From Oegoconia quadripuncta (Eukaryota > Arthropoda > Insecta > Lepidoptera > Autostichidae): DNA of 64,000 nucleotides. Shown in pieces: positions 18,764 through 29,867 of the stretch (position 1 is the first letter of the stretch; every line of letters begins with the position of its first letter). The notes under the pieces were generated by a model, which was given only the letters and a program-made list of their open reading frames with translations, made no database searches and was not told the DNA's origin. The position numbers and the translations under genes were made by a program. Location: contig OX438744.1 in assembly GCA_949316235.1 (NCBI GenBank), positions 26,709,578 through 26,773,577 of the forward strand, given 5' to 3'.

Positions 18764-20810
18764 ATCAAATCAAATCAAATATATTTATTAATTCAAATGG
18801 TACATTGAAACATAGAATCTAAATAATAATACTTAATTGCAACTGTAACACTAGTGCCTGAACTAGGAAAATCCTGTGTTTCAGGCGAAGCTAGGGCTTC
18901 TATAAATTAAAATAATATAACCATCTGTAGGTACAAACTAGATATCTATAAATAAAGTAGGTATACAGAGTAAATCTATGCTTAAATGCTACTTAGTCTT
19001 AGTCACGCCTAGTCTAGTTAGAACGCTTAGTCAGCCAATACTCGGTTAGAACAACAATTTCACAGTTTACGTCTAGTCTTTGTTGGAGAGTTGCAGAATT
19101 GACAAAATTCTTTAAAATGATTCGTATATTTTGTTTATTAATGTTAGTGTATTATTAAAGCAGGAAAGATATTGTTTGCAGTTTTACAACTCGCTCAGTT
19201 TTGACTCCGATACAGAGAAATTGTCTTAAGTCACGAATTAAATTATTAACCATAATGATAACGATTAAAAAAGTAGAATAAGTAAAAGAAAATAAATAAA
19301 TAAAGACTAAAAATACGTGATAACTGACCGGCGCGCTTAGGCGCCTTCATAATCTATTGTGTTGATATATCTTTTTTCGGCCATTTTTTTGGCAGGGCAT
19401 TCAGCATCACCTGTTTTATGATTGCACGGTTTTTTAAAGTGCAAACACGTTGCGCATTTTGGTGTCTCTGCTTTCTTCGTACAGTCCTTAACTGAGTGAC
19501 CTAAATCGGCGCAGTGGCCGCAGGTGACCGAAGTTTCCCGACATGTCTTGGCTGCATGTCCATATTGCTGACACTTAAAACATCTGGTGACCAGAGTAAA
19601 ATCTCTCACAGGACATGAGGACCAGTTTATAAATACTCTATCTGTCGTTATGAGAGCCTTCCGTATATGTGCTGGTACTTCTATAATATAATTACAGGTC
19701 TCGGCGTCCCTCTTTCCTGACTTGTGGCTTAGCTTAATGGAGGTCAAAAATGCCTCAAATGTGGTATTATGTAACTTTTCGGCTAAGTTTTGTTGGTATA
19801 TGCAGCTGAAAACCTCTGTCTCTTGCATAGTCGCGGGCACTCCGATAATTACAATTCTAGGTTTGCGTTTATGGGACTCGTCAATAGTGAAGCCAGAGGT
19901 TGTTAGCTGCACAGACTGCTTCAACTTTTCGATGTCTTCTTTGGTTTCTGTGCTGATGATAACGCCGCCGTTTCGTGTCTTGCGCAAACCTCTCACGTGT
20001 AACTTCATGTTTCCAGGTTTAATAATTTTTTGTACAAGGCTTTTGGTCTCCTCGCTTGATTTCTTGTCATTAGGATAAATTGCAATAGACTGGACATTGC
20101 TTGGTTGAACAAAATTATGAGTGCTTTTTTTAACCATATCGGCGAAAGAAACTGTTCCGATGTCAGGTTTTGAGGACTCTTCTATGCTATTTTTAAGGTC
20201 TAGGAGTCGCTGAGATAGGTCTTGTTTATCTTTGAGGGCTTGTAGAGTAATATGGCCCTGAATGGTTTTTTGTTTAAGGGACTGGTACTGCACTGCCATT
20301 TGAGATGCTCCGTGACCCACTTTTCGGCACAAGTTACTAATTCTCAGTTTCTGGTCTGAATTTAATTTACCTTCGGCTGAGACAGAGCACACTTCGTTCA
20401 AACACTGTTCTATGGTCTTCATCCAGTTCTGTATTTCAGCTGTCGACACCATTTCAGGGCCTACTTCTTCAACTTGGTTTGGCGATTGGCAACGGGGTGG
20501 GGGCGTGGGCGCGGGCGTGCATGGCGGGCTCCGGCGTATTAAGGTACTCCGGTTAAAGGGACTGCCTTCCATTTTTATATATTGAATAGACAGTTATTCA
20601 CTGCACATTCTAACAAATTATTCACTATTCACATAGAACGCATGCAAACTGGGTAACTAGGTCACATACGCTTCCGTACGTGATTAATATTATTTTTATT
20701 AAATAATCGACACGTCCGTTTACACTGAGTCCGTCTATAGGTCAATGGCACTTAGACGATAAATCACACAAAAACACAAACACTTTTCCAATACCAAACT
20801 GGCAGAAAGA
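18760..20810 (-). mobile_element. LINE with intact ORF1, internally deleted ORF2 and (AAATC)n tail
   Basis: On the minus strand: a 5' leader, ORF1 (19337-20572), a short ORF2 endonuclease-like start (about 19010-19250, broken), then 3' UTR and a tail of ATTTG/CAAAT pentamers at 18762-18785. The 3' UTR sequence recurs at 37854-37995. The RT is absent, so most of ORF2 has been deleted. Confidence 0.7.
19337..20572 (-). CDS. LINE ORF1 protein (gag-like, three zinc knuckles)
   Basis: 411 aa, uninterrupted. Layout: a Pro/Arg-rich N-terminus; a helical middle (residues about 45-140) with QKTIQGHITLQALKDKQDLS; an RRM-like/pre-zinc-knuckle region (about 155-315) with MKLHVRGLRKTRNGGVIIST and RKPRIVIIGVPATM; then C-x2-C-x4-H-x4-C knuckles CFKCQQYGHAAKTC and CGHCADLGHSVKDC and a third, CATC...CNHKTGDAEC. 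This is the nucleic-acid chaperone ORF1 of Jockey/I/R1-group LINEs, which packages element RNA. Persistence of a clean ORF suggests a fairly recent copy. The partner RT is missing downstream. Confidence 0.9.
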   Translation of the reverse strand: MEGSPFNRSTLIRRSPPCTPAPTPPPRCQSPNQVEEVGPEMVSTAEIQNWMKTIEQCLNEVCSVSAEGKLNSDQKLRISNLCRKVGHGASQMAVQYQSLKQKTIQGHITLQALKDKQDLSQRLLDLKNSIEESSKPDIGTVSFADMVKKSTHNFVQPSNVQSIAIYPNDKKSSEETKSLVQKIIKPGNMKLHVRGLRKTRNGGVIISTETKEDIEKLKQSVQLTTSGFTIDESHKRKPRIVIIGVPATMQETEVFSCIYQQNLAEKLHNTTFEAFLTSIKLSHKSGKRDAETCNYIIEVPAHIRKALITTDRVFINWSSCPVRDFTLVTRCFKCQQYGHAAKTCRETSVTCGHCADLGHSVKDCTKKAETPKCATCLHFKKPCNHKTGDAECPAKKMAEKRYINTIDYEGA

Positions 20811-21464
20811 AATGTCACTACGATACCTACGATTTGACGATTAGAGATCCAATGTCGACTGATATTTACCACTCGTTGTAAGTCGAGCGCTGGGAATAGA
20901 CAATTCTCTAACGTGACATTTTGAGAATACGAAAATTCTGTTTCATTCGACATTCGCCATTTTATTTCGAGATATGTCGAATACGACATAATGTCTATTG
21001 CGCGAGAATCGCCCCCGAACGCAAACTTGATAGTATGTTGTTTGTGAACGACAACGACATCAATCTTTCTTTAATGGCTTCGTCTTCTGAGCACCGGACG
21101 GGTCTTTGTAATAGGTGACCTAACCTGCAATTTAATCCTTGTTTATTGATATAACTAATTATTGCATTGTAAATGCGGCTATATATTCTGTGCAATATAT
21201 TAGTTGATCGAAGAACCTCATTTTATTCCATCGGTGCCAACACTTCGCTCATCCTGCTTGTTCCAACAGCGCAAGGACTGGCTCCTCTGCTTTATGTTCA
21301 ACAGTATTCACGTCGCCAATCGTTTTCTGTCGTCTCTTAATTTTGAATACTGAATCACTGTACGCCCTCGCTCCTGGCTCGCTCGCACTCTGTACGCTGT
21401 AGTATTCCCGGCAGAGTCACTCTAATGATGTAGTTTCATTATGTTACATATGGTAATGGTTACA
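20811..21464. other. Intergenic, no gene seen
   Basis: 20820-21015 has several GTCGA/TCGAC and GAGATAT words similar to 18120-18260, possibly two arms of the Harbinger-related element that the LINE entered. This is speculative. Confidence 0.3.
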
Positions 21465-21665
21465 TGTTAGATTTCCGCCCGCGACTTCGTCCGCGTGGAA
21501 GATTTAATCAAAATCGGTAAAAAAATTAGCTTATATATGTTAATCCAGGTCCTAATATGTCTACAACCAAATTTCATCCAAATCAATCTAGCCGTTTAGG
21601 CGTGAGGAGGTAACAAACATACATACATACACACACGCAAACTTTCGCATTTATAATATTAGTTA
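21465..21665 (+). mobile_element. RTE-derived dispersed repeat
   Basis: Begins with CGCGACTTCGTCCGCGTGGA and ends with CATTTATAATATTAGT.AGGAT, a signature of a very abundant lepidopteran repeat. Relatives: 22650-22887, 46115-46325 (-) and fragments near 40000 and 48575. Confidence 0.75.
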
Positions 21666-21807
21666 GGATATGTAAATGTGCCTTCTCTGTCGCACTCTCT
21701 CTCTTGCATTCGCTCCTTCAACTGGCGCGCGGAGCCTCTGTATCCTATAATTCATTAAAATTAGAACTACCAAGTGAGCCAGTGTACTTTTTTGTTTTTT
21801 ACTTTCG

Positions 21808-21980
21808 GACACTTACAGCCATCATCTAGTCCCAAACTAAGCAAAACTTGTACTATGGAAACTAGATAACGGATAAACTTACACAAATATTTATATAAAC
21901 ATCCAAGACTCGGGAATAAATGTTCGTATTCATCATACAAACATTTACCCCTCGTAGGATTCGAACCCGCAACCAGCTAA
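21808..21980 (-). mobile_element. SINE family 2, minus-strand copy
   Basis: Reverse complement of the family body (TAGTTTGGGACTAGATGAT; TGAATACGAACATTTAT) through the B box (GGGTTCGAATCCTACG). The A-box part is lost. Confidence 0.8.
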
Positions 21981-22240
21981 ACGTGTTAATAAAGTGTCGG
22001 TGAAGCGTGAACAGAGTTTTCATTGAACTACCGCCACGTGAGTAGTCACTCGATTTAATTTAATAAAGTACTACGAGTACCTAAAAGTTTAGTCGCACTT
22101 ATTTTTTCAAAGCAAATTAATATTCTATATCGATAAATATATTATTTTCCTGTTTCGTTGAGTCACAACTTGTTACTGACAGAGCGAGCCCTGAGTTTTT
22201 TACCCATTCTTCTCTGGAGAGTCAGAATAATGTAATGTAA

Positions 22241-22509
22241 CAGCCCGTTCACGCTAGTCGTAAGTCGCATTAGACTAAAAGTCGAAAGTCTGATGTACCT
22301 GTTCACACTGCGTCGCGAGTCGTATAGGTCGTAGTTTCGCGCCATTCGGTACGTAGCGAACTCGCGAGATGGACGCCGACGAAGAACTTGTTGTGCTCTA
22401 CTACTTACGAAGAAAATTAAAAAAGTTGAACAGCTCCATATAAAGTGTATGGTGACCAGAGCATTCGACTTTTAGTCTAATGCGACTTACGACTAGTGTG
22501 AACGGGCTG
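22241..22509. mobile_element. Harbinger MITE with TAA target duplication and residual ORF start
   Basis: 269 bp. TIRs start CAGCCCGTTCACGC/CAGCCCGTTCACAC and extend about 47 bp (GTCGTAAGTCGCATTAGACT shared). Flanks are TAA at 22238-22240 and 22510-22512. Inside, on the plus strand, is an ATG (22369) with 24 codons reading MDADEELVVLYYLRRKLKKL before a stop at 22441, resembling the acidic-then-basic N-terminus of Harbinger transposases. It is a deletion derivative of an autonomous element not present here. Confidence 0.9.
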
Positions 22510-22560
22510 TAACGGTGTCAAGTGATACTTCACTACGCTCTATCCCACGAAACGTAATAT

Positions 22561-23075
22561 ATACCGGATGAGTTTTCTTACCGTAAGGAAAAAAAATATG
22601 GCATATTAGTGAAATGGAAGTTATTGACATAATGTAGCTTATTTATTACTAGCTTTCCTCCCGCGACTTCGTCCGCGTGGAAGATTTTATCAAAATACAA
22701 ACAACAAACTTTCATCCCCTATTTTATCCCCTTGGGGGTAAAATTTATCAAAATCCTTTCTTAGCGGATGCCTACGTCATAATATCTACCTGCATGCCAA
22801 ATTTCAGCCCGATCCGTCCAGTGGTTTGGGCTGGGTGTTGATAGATCACTATGTCAGTCACCTTTGAGTTATACATATATTTAGATTTCAAACCATCATC
22901 GGCCCACGTGACGGCGGAGATTGATATGCGACTGGCCGTACTCATAGAGTTCCTATCATGCGAAATTTATTTGGAACTCATATTTCCTCCAAGTTTTCTT
23001 TAATTTAATGATGTAATTATGTGAGATAGGCTTGCACTTCAAAATTGGTACAGCTGTTTCGGCTACAGGAGGTTA
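22561..23075. mobile_element. MITE family B copy 1, split by an RTE-type insertion
   Basis: Left end ATACCGGATGAGTTTTCTTA plus GGCATATTAG, as in copies at 27421-27786 and 36790-37139. It is then interrupted at about 22650-22887 by a CGCGACTTCGTCCGCGTGGA repeat, after which the family-B interior resumes (TTTATTTGGAACTCATATTT, TAATGATGTAATTATGTG). The right TIR is missing. Confidence 0.75.
22650..22887 (+). mobile_element. RTE-derived repeat nested in MITE B
   Basis: CCGCGACTTCGTCCGCGTGG start, CAAATTTCAGCCCGATCCGT body, end at TATACATATATTTAGAT. Its boundaries coincide with the break in MITE B. Confidence 0.75.
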
Positions 23076-24570
23076 CATAGAAATCTACATACATACTCTA
23101 GAAAAACTTACCCTCCTTTTTATGGCTGGCGGGTAATAAAAATTCATGGATGGATGGGTGACCAGCACGGGTGGCATTTTCATACAAGTTCGTTTCGCAG
23201 GACAAGTAGACGAGTAGTAGAAGTTGTTTTCCATTGATATCAGTCGGTGGCCTACTCGTACAGGGGCGACTTGAATACACTGGCTGTAAGGTAGCCGCTA
23301 GTGTGACACACGTCCACCAATACTGGGCCCACTTGGTAGGTCGTGGCCCGTTCGCTGTACTGGGAGGAGGCTGAGGCCCAGGAGAGGGGAGAGAATGTGA
23401 TGTGTGATAATGATAACGTCAGCCGTCCAAATCAAATCAATAATGACGAACTCGTTCACTCTTCCGACGTAAATGGAAGCTTGTATGTGGAGCAATGCTA
23501 GTCCTTACTCCCCACTCCCCGCGCCCCGCATCAAACTCCTCTTTCCAGTAAAAATTATACGAGCAATTATCTGATACATACGTTGATAGCGATATCAAAG
23601 CTAAGCTGTGATTCCACCGGCAGGTGTATATTACCCAGATTACATGTAAAAACACTCCTGTGTCAACATGGCCCCGTGTCAACACTACACCAGCACTCTA
23701 CAGCGGCCATTAGCTGAGACAACAGTGACGTCACCGCGTCATCCGCCGTTCTGCCCCTTTTTAAGGTTCCACAGCCAAATAGCAAAAACAATCTTTGTGA
23801 TTCCGTACATCTGCCTCAGGCTTATAATGTATCGCAAATTATGCAAAAAGTGTTCGGACGCACTCGACTAAAACTAAGAAAAGTTTATTACGCTCACCCA
23901 TCTTTTTATTTCTCGAAAGAAAAGGTTGAGAAAATTTCCCCCATACTTTCTGATACGTATCGGCATATCTCTGTGACGGAATGTGTGTGTGTGTGTGTGA
24001 TATCTGTATCTTTGTTATATATGTTTTTTTTTAATTTTGACTGTTAGTGTTAACCAGCGAAGGGTACAATGGTATTGACATGTCCCATAGGACAAGAATC
24101 TCTGAATAAAATAAAGATTAGAATAAATCTCTGTTACACTGTTATTATTTTATATTTGACTACACTTTTATTTTAAACTTCACTAATTTACAACTGTATG
24201 TATGATGTGACATTGTAAAAGTGAATTAAATAAATCTAATCTACTTAATCTATCAAACTATGCATTTAGTTTTTTGCCTGTTGGTTGGGGAACACTAAAC
24301 ACAGGTTCACCTCACCGCTATACAACAAAATACTAAGTAAATAAACGTAACAATAATTCCTCTCCGATGTTGGGGCTTGGAATCACACGAATGAAAACAT
24401 CTATATGTCTCGAATTAACTTTGTTTATTCTCAGAGGCCTTTTCTTACATATTCTTCTTAGCGAGTCGATGACAAAAATATCTTACATATTTTTCCAGGA
24501 GGGGCGAGGCATGTTCGGTGAAGTGTAACAATGTGTATAATTTAAAATGGGATCATTTTAATTAATTATT
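23076..24570. other. Intergenic, no gene seen
   Basis: Contains a (TG)n run at 23982-23999 and a TTCTTCTTAGCGAGTCGATG repeat word at 24447-24470 that recurs at 32769-32790. No coding signal I can support. Confidence 0.45.
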
Positions 24571-24574
24571 TCAT

Positions 24575-24830
24575 GGCAAATAGATCGATAGATATAGCAT
24601 TTATTCACTGCACAATACATACAACCACAATAGAAGAACACAAACACAATGTAAATAACACACACAATAAATTAAAACATCAAAGTTACTTAGTGATGGC
24701 TGTACCCACTGTGCACTGAAAGTGCTCTGACTCATCATAATGCTGCAGACAGAGGCCCACACCACAGACAGCGCTGATAATTCTGCCAGTATCGCTTGCG
24801 GAAAAAGGCACGAAACACTTTTATTAGTTA
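24575..24830 (-). mobile_element. Dispersed repeat with GTGAATAAATG...TATC tail
   Basis: The minus strand matches 29868-30130: TGCAGCATTA.G.TGAGTCAGAGC, CACAGT..GTACAGCC, GTGTTCTTCTA, GTTGTATGTA.TGTGCAGTGA, then a TATC-rich end. Probably a retroposon 3' end; family unknown. Confidence 0.7.
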
Positions 24831-25171
24831 GTTCTCAAAGTGGTCCGATCCATGGGAACCCCAGGGGTCCACGGGAGACTCGACGGGGCTCTACGTTGGT
24901 GTGACAAATAATGGGGATACACAATTCGTTCACGAAAATTTATCTGCTTTCGATAGTGAAGAACTAAAATGTTGGCTTGACTTCACCTATCAATGTAGAC
25001 AGATAATATTTTAATAAGCTCAGCGACTTACTTGAAAAAACTTGCATAATATATATTCAGTACATGGCGTCGAGACTTGTGATTGTCATTGTAAAAGTTG
25101 CGTTATTAATGTTTAATTTTAATTATATTACGACTGTTATCATTATTACAATGTATCGCAATGTATGTTAT

Positions 25172-25410
25172 GTTGTTAGCGGTATGAGGCGCAACGCAAC
25201 AGGGCCCGATGCGAATACATCCCCCCGGTCGCTCCGGGGGGCGTCATCCTCTCCCGGGTCGCGTCCGGCGGCTACATCGCCTTGGTCTGCAATCCAGCTC
25301 CACACGACACGCTCGGGGTCGCCCCGGCCCGCTATACCCCCGCCCCCGCACCGAGCTCGCCGGTTGCAGTTGTAGTGTTGATCGTTCACTACCAAATCCG
25401 CCACCGTATA
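25172..25410. other. GC-rich island with overlapping open frames
   Basis: An abrupt GC block in AT-rich DNA. One plus frame (from about 25205) has strongly GC-biased third positions and reads EYIPPVAPGGVILSRVASGG then YIALVCNP; the antisense frame is also open. I cannot name it. A degraded GC-rich retrotransposon ORF is the simplest guess. It abuts the foldback element at 25420. Confidence 0.3.
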
Positions 25411-25419
25411 TCTTTAATA

Positions 25420-26186
25420 GTCCAGTAAGGATACACTTTTAACTTCCTATAATTTTAAAGGCCGTGATTTTTTGCACATGGATAGAGTACTTGTCAGTGT
25501 CAGTGATAGAAAAAAAAAACAATATTTTAGAATTTTTGAATATTGTATCTATAATATTATAGATATTTAGTAATTAAACATAGACTATATGATTAAAATT
25601 ACCACTGTGAATTTCATTGCGTCGGGGAATATACTTAGAATCCCTGCAACTATTTTCAAAAAATAACGAGCAATAACTTCTTCACATTTATGAAAAATTT
25701 CACCGAGGGCAAATATCACGACTGTAGAGGACAAATAATGGCTGGTTGTATAGCTACTCTGTGTATTTTAGAAACATATTACAAATGTGACAAATCTCAA
25801 CGTCAAGTGGAAAAATATACAATTTACAGTATCAAGCGTTCGTGGTTATAATTTATCGTAATTAAACGAATCCGCCGCCCTCTGTAGCTCGATCCTCAAC
25901 AACGACTCAATAAACAATTTTTAGAAAATATAAATTAGTAAAATATTTTTTGTGAAAATTGTTTTAAGAGATCTTAGCATCTTTTACAACGCAATGAAGT
26001 TCACAGTGGTAACTTTAATTTAATATTGTAGGTTTTATATCTAAATACCTGTACTTTATCTAAAGCAAGCTACAGAATTGTTAGAAAATTTTTTACTTGA
26101 TTACTGATAGGTACTCTATCCTTCTACAATCAGGAATTTTAAAATTATAGAAAGTTACACCACAAAATAGCGTATTTTGACCGGAC
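25420..26186. mobile_element. Foldback (long-TIR) element, family C copy 1
   Basis: 767 bp flanked by TA at both sides. Ends GTCCAGTAAGGATACAC and its near complement. The inverted arms run about 250-300 bp (AACTTCCTATAATTTTAAA; CACTGTGAA.TTCATTGCGT in both arms). No ORF. Sister at 55083-55684. Confidence 0.85.
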
Positions 26187-26220
26187 TATAACAGCATTGA
26201 ATTACCTACTTTAGCCCTGA

Positions 26221-26538
26221 CTTGGTACTTGACCTCAATCACACCTGATGTTAAGTGAAGATGAGGTCGAAGGTGGAAGCGTACTGACTCGGAAACCCCA
26301 ACACATTTGGGGAACTGCCTATCTTATCTCGGACAACCGGAACACAACAATGCTATTAACATATCTGCTTGGCGGCAGATTGAGATAAGATGGTGTTAGC
26401 TAGCCAGGCGGACATTACAAATGCCCTACCACCAAACCGAGTACTTAAAGATGTACCCGCCCCGGTACCCGGGATCGAACCCGCGACCTCCGAATCGTAA
26501 ACCTAATGTTGTTTACATTGAGCCACGGAGGCGGTTGA
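26221..26538 (-). mobile_element. SINE family 1, near full length
   Basis: Reverse complement of the family: GACCTCAATCACACCTGATG start, CCGGGATCGAACCCGCGACC (B box) and TTGAGCCACGGAGGCGGTT (A box) at the right edge. It lies 34 bp after the family C foldback element. Confidence 0.87.
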
Positions 26539-27104
26539 ATTGTTTTAATTAAACGGGGACACAGGGACACAATTTTTATACAGGATTACCCGTACCTATA
26601 TACATGGTTAGTACAGATCTACTCGTTTTAGTTACTAACTGAGTACCACATGCTGCCAAGCACCAGTGTCTGCATTGTTGTGTTTGACAAGATAAGATAG
26701 ACCGCCGAACTCCGTCAACTACATCGGAATCAGTGAGCTATACTCGGACACTCGAGATGTATCTCACTCGCAAAATATTTCGTGAGAACTCGGTCATCTC
26801 AATAGAAAGACAATTCTTGCATTTGCGATACGTGGTAGTATTCTCTGTTCGCCGTGATGGCGTCGCGCTAGTGCGACATACAATAGTAGTAGCGACGTCG
26901 CGACAGGTCAAGGGCGTGACGGGTCATTGGTGCGACACGGGCTCTTATACACAGGTGAGTTAGCGCTTGACCTCAGTCACATGTCGTGAAGATGAGGACG
27001 ACCGAGCTGGGAGCGCGCTCATGTAGAAACATAATTATATTAATTGTCTAGTTATTTCCAAAGTAGGAAACTATGGTCGTTTTGAACAAACGTAATGTTT
27101 ATAT

Positions 27105-27412
27105 AAAGAGCGTCGGTGGCTCAGCGGTTAAGGCGCGGTCTCCCAATTTGGAAAGTCCGGGTTCGATTCCCAGGTAGGCCATGTACCAATGAGTTTTAAA
27201 TTTAATTTAATTACTTATGTGCATTTATCCGACTGCTCTTGAACGGTGAAGGAAAACATCGTAAGGAAACCTGCATGCCTGAGAAATAAAAATAAAAATT
27301 CACGTGGAGCCCTCAACTCGCATTGGGCCAGCGTGGTGGACTATGGCCCATACTCCCTCATTACGAGAGAAGGCCTATATCCTACAGTGGATGTTTACGG
27401 GCTGATGATGAT
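27105..27412 (+). mobile_element. SINE family 3 (tRNA-type, GATGATGATG tail)
   Basis: Head with A box TGGCTCAGCGGTTAAGGCGC and B box GGGTTCGATTCCC. Body with GAAGGAAAACATCGTAAGGA, AACCTGCATGCCTGAGAAAT, CATTGGGCCAGCGTGGTGGA and CTATGGCCCATACTCCCTC, and a TGATGATGATG tail. I recognise this consensus as widespread in Lepidoptera. Confidence 0.9.
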
Positions 27413-27420
27413 GAATGTTT

Positions 27421-27786
27421 ATCCGGATGAGTTTTTTTAACGTAAGGAAAAAATAGGTCATATTATGTAAGTGAAATGAAGGTATTGGCATAGGTAGTTT
27501 ATTTTTTTTTCCAAACCATCATCGAATAAAGCGTTAATTGTGTCATTTGATGGTCCCGTTTGTAGCCTATTCCACATAATTACATCATTAAATTAAATAA
27601 ATAAGGAAAACTTGGATAAAATATGATTTCCAAATAATTTTCGTACTATAGGAACCCTGCGAATCTCGCCAATAGCATATCAATACCCGCCCAAAACGTT
27701 CGATTTTGGAAAATGCCAATAACTTCTATTTCATTTACCTAATATGCTCTATTTTTTTCCTTACGGTAAAAAAACTCATTCGGTAT
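27421..27786. mobile_element. MITE family B copy 2 (both TIRs present)
   Basis: Left TIR CCGGATGAGTTTTTTTAACG...GTATTGGCATAGGTAGTTT; right TIR is its complement, ending AAAAACTCATTCGGTAT. 366 bp with no ORF. TA-rich flanks suggest a TA target. Confidence 0.82.
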
Positions 27787-28064
27787 AAACATTAATGACT
27801 TGGACAAAAATCGTATTCATGCATCACACACACATTTAGCCTTATCGGGAATCGAACCCACAAGCCGTCGTATTGCGCTGCCCACTCCCATTGAGTAACA
27901 AAAAAAAGAATCATTGTTGTTTTTTTTTCCTTTTTTGTAATAGGGTACAAATTATATCAATCCTATATCGACCACGTGTCTACTGTGAAGTAAATGGTAA
28001 CTATTTATAAGATTAATTTTGGGTTTATTTATTTTATTAAATTGTTTTGTTTAAATGTTCGTTC

Positions 28065-28235
28065 GAATCTCGCTAGGGGCATACGTTTGTATGATGAATA
28101 CAGACAATGTGCCAGAGTCATATGTATTTATTTACAAAAAAAAAATATTACTGTGTTTATCCACCATCTGGTATCCATAATACAAGCTTAGTTACTTAGT
28201 GTGGAATTAGATGACGTTGTGTGAATGTGCAAAGA
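28065..28235 (+). mobile_element. SINE family 2, diverged partial copy
   Basis: B-box remnant CGTTCGAATCTCGC, then TGATGAATAC and TCTGGTATCCATAATACAAG; TTAGTGTGGAATTAGATGA replaces the usual TTTGGGACTAGATGA. An opposite fragment is at 27836-27900. Confidence 0.65.
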
Positions 28236-28836
28236 AAAAAATTGTGAAAATAGCCAAAGAACACAGTGAAAATGAAACCGATGATAAAAGTCTCTTAAAC
28301 AATTAGTGGTAGACACAGTTATATTAATGACCAAGTCGTCATTTTAGATATTTGAAATTAAATTCCATGAACTCTGTTTGTGCTAACCCTTAAATGGCCG
28401 ACGCGTGCGCAATAAATGTCGCTATCTCTCATAGGTTCAGATTTCCCTTCTCAACAGATCTGCCCGCTATAATTTGCCAACTGGTCTCAGTATTTATAAA
28501 ACTAGCGACAGTGTCGTATAAGATCAATCATCACTAGAAATACGTTTGCTAATATGCGCAGGCGCACGGACCGGGTCGTTACCTCACTCACTGCATAGCT
28601 GAGTAAGAGAAGTGAGCTGTGAACCGGCTCATAAGTACCCATTACCTACATGAGCTAATTAGTTAACAGACAACAGTGAGTGCGATTAACTGGTCGCTGT
28701 GGAATTGTATGGGGGAGGACTTGGTCAGCAGTGAACGTCATGTGGCACGTGATTGTGATGAGGGCGAATAACTCTAATAAATGGAGTCAACAGTGCTGTG
28801 GCCCTGATGTGTCCGTGCCCCCTACCCGGACCAGGT
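28236..28836. other. Intergenic, no gene seen
   Basis: No recognisable coding frame or repeat in this stretch. Confidence 0.4.
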
Positions 28837-29075
28837 GGTCTACTCTCTAACGAAAATAGCTTCGGACGGCCGTAACTTCGGACTTTTTCTTTTGCTAAGA
28901 ATCCTTTATTTGCATAACTTCAGACGTTCCTTGCGTCCCGTACTAACTTGTGATGTCCAACTATGTACAATAAACGTAAAATAATGACGATTGGTTTATA
29001 ATTGACACAGCAAACTGCAAAAGAAAAAATCCGAAGTTACGGCGGTCCGAAGCTATTTTCGTTGGAGAGTAGACC
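28837..29075. mobile_element. Palindromic MITE, family D copy 1
   Basis: Inverted arms of about 58 bp: GGTCTACTCTCTAACGAAAA then TAGCTTCGGACGGCCGTAAC, against the complement at 29017-29075. Copy 2 is at 38881-39080, with its interior in the opposite orientation. Confidence 0.85.
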
Positions 29076-29431
29076 CCCAGTCGTCGTATATATCTGTAAC
29101 AGATACCCATGTCATAGTATTACAAACTCCCTAACTAATACTGTACCCATGTATCATACAAAATTTTTCGCAGGGAAATTATGATCTCATCATCGTAAAA
29201 AGAAATAGAAGTAAGGATAAAGGGATAAACGTCTAATGGATAATGGATAGAGGATAGAGAGTGAGAGAGAGGATAGGTCAGGTGTGTAACCTGGATAAGT
29301 CCTAGGGCTTTTATAACATACAATATATTCTATAACTATCCTCTTAAGAATCTGATCTTCGTCGCCGACGTGTCTGTTTCTGCACGTTCTATCTTTCTTT
29401 CAATCAAAATACATGTAGTCTGAGGAGCTAC

Positions 29432-29572
29432 TGGTGTCGATTCGGAGTACACCAACTAAACTAAAACCAGTTTTAAAGTAGTACTGTCTCTTTCTCCCTG
29501 GAACTGGACGATGCGACGGCACCACTCCAAAACTGGTTTTAGTTTAGTTGGTGTACATCCGAATCGACACCA
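29432..29572. mobile_element. Palindromic MITE, family A copy 2
   Basis: TGGTGTCGATTCGGAGTACA to its complement ending CGAATCGACACCA. Same architecture as 6456-6607. Confidence 0.88.
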
Positions 29573-29867
29573 ATGTCTTAATTGTAAGGTAAATAAATGT
29601 CAGTCACCATTGTTTGAATCTCATATTTGAAGCTTTCCATTGATCGAATCTGATAGTTATCAATGAAGTTTATAGAAAAGGCGGGCGCAGCGCGGGATAA
29701 CCATGACCAGCCTGTAAGGTAATACGGATGAAATAATAAAAGCTGTAAGTTGCTGGATGTATGCCGCTTCCAACCGATCACTCTGTGATGCCCATGTTCA
29801 GCTGTGGACATCCTGTGGCTAATATGACCAATGCAAATCATAAAAGTTTTAGACAATACCTCCCTTT

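Noticed and set aside
26733..26963. 76-aa ORF with a GTGAGT donor-like site just after it
   Set aside because: No family match or acceptor pairing. The donor match alone is not enough.
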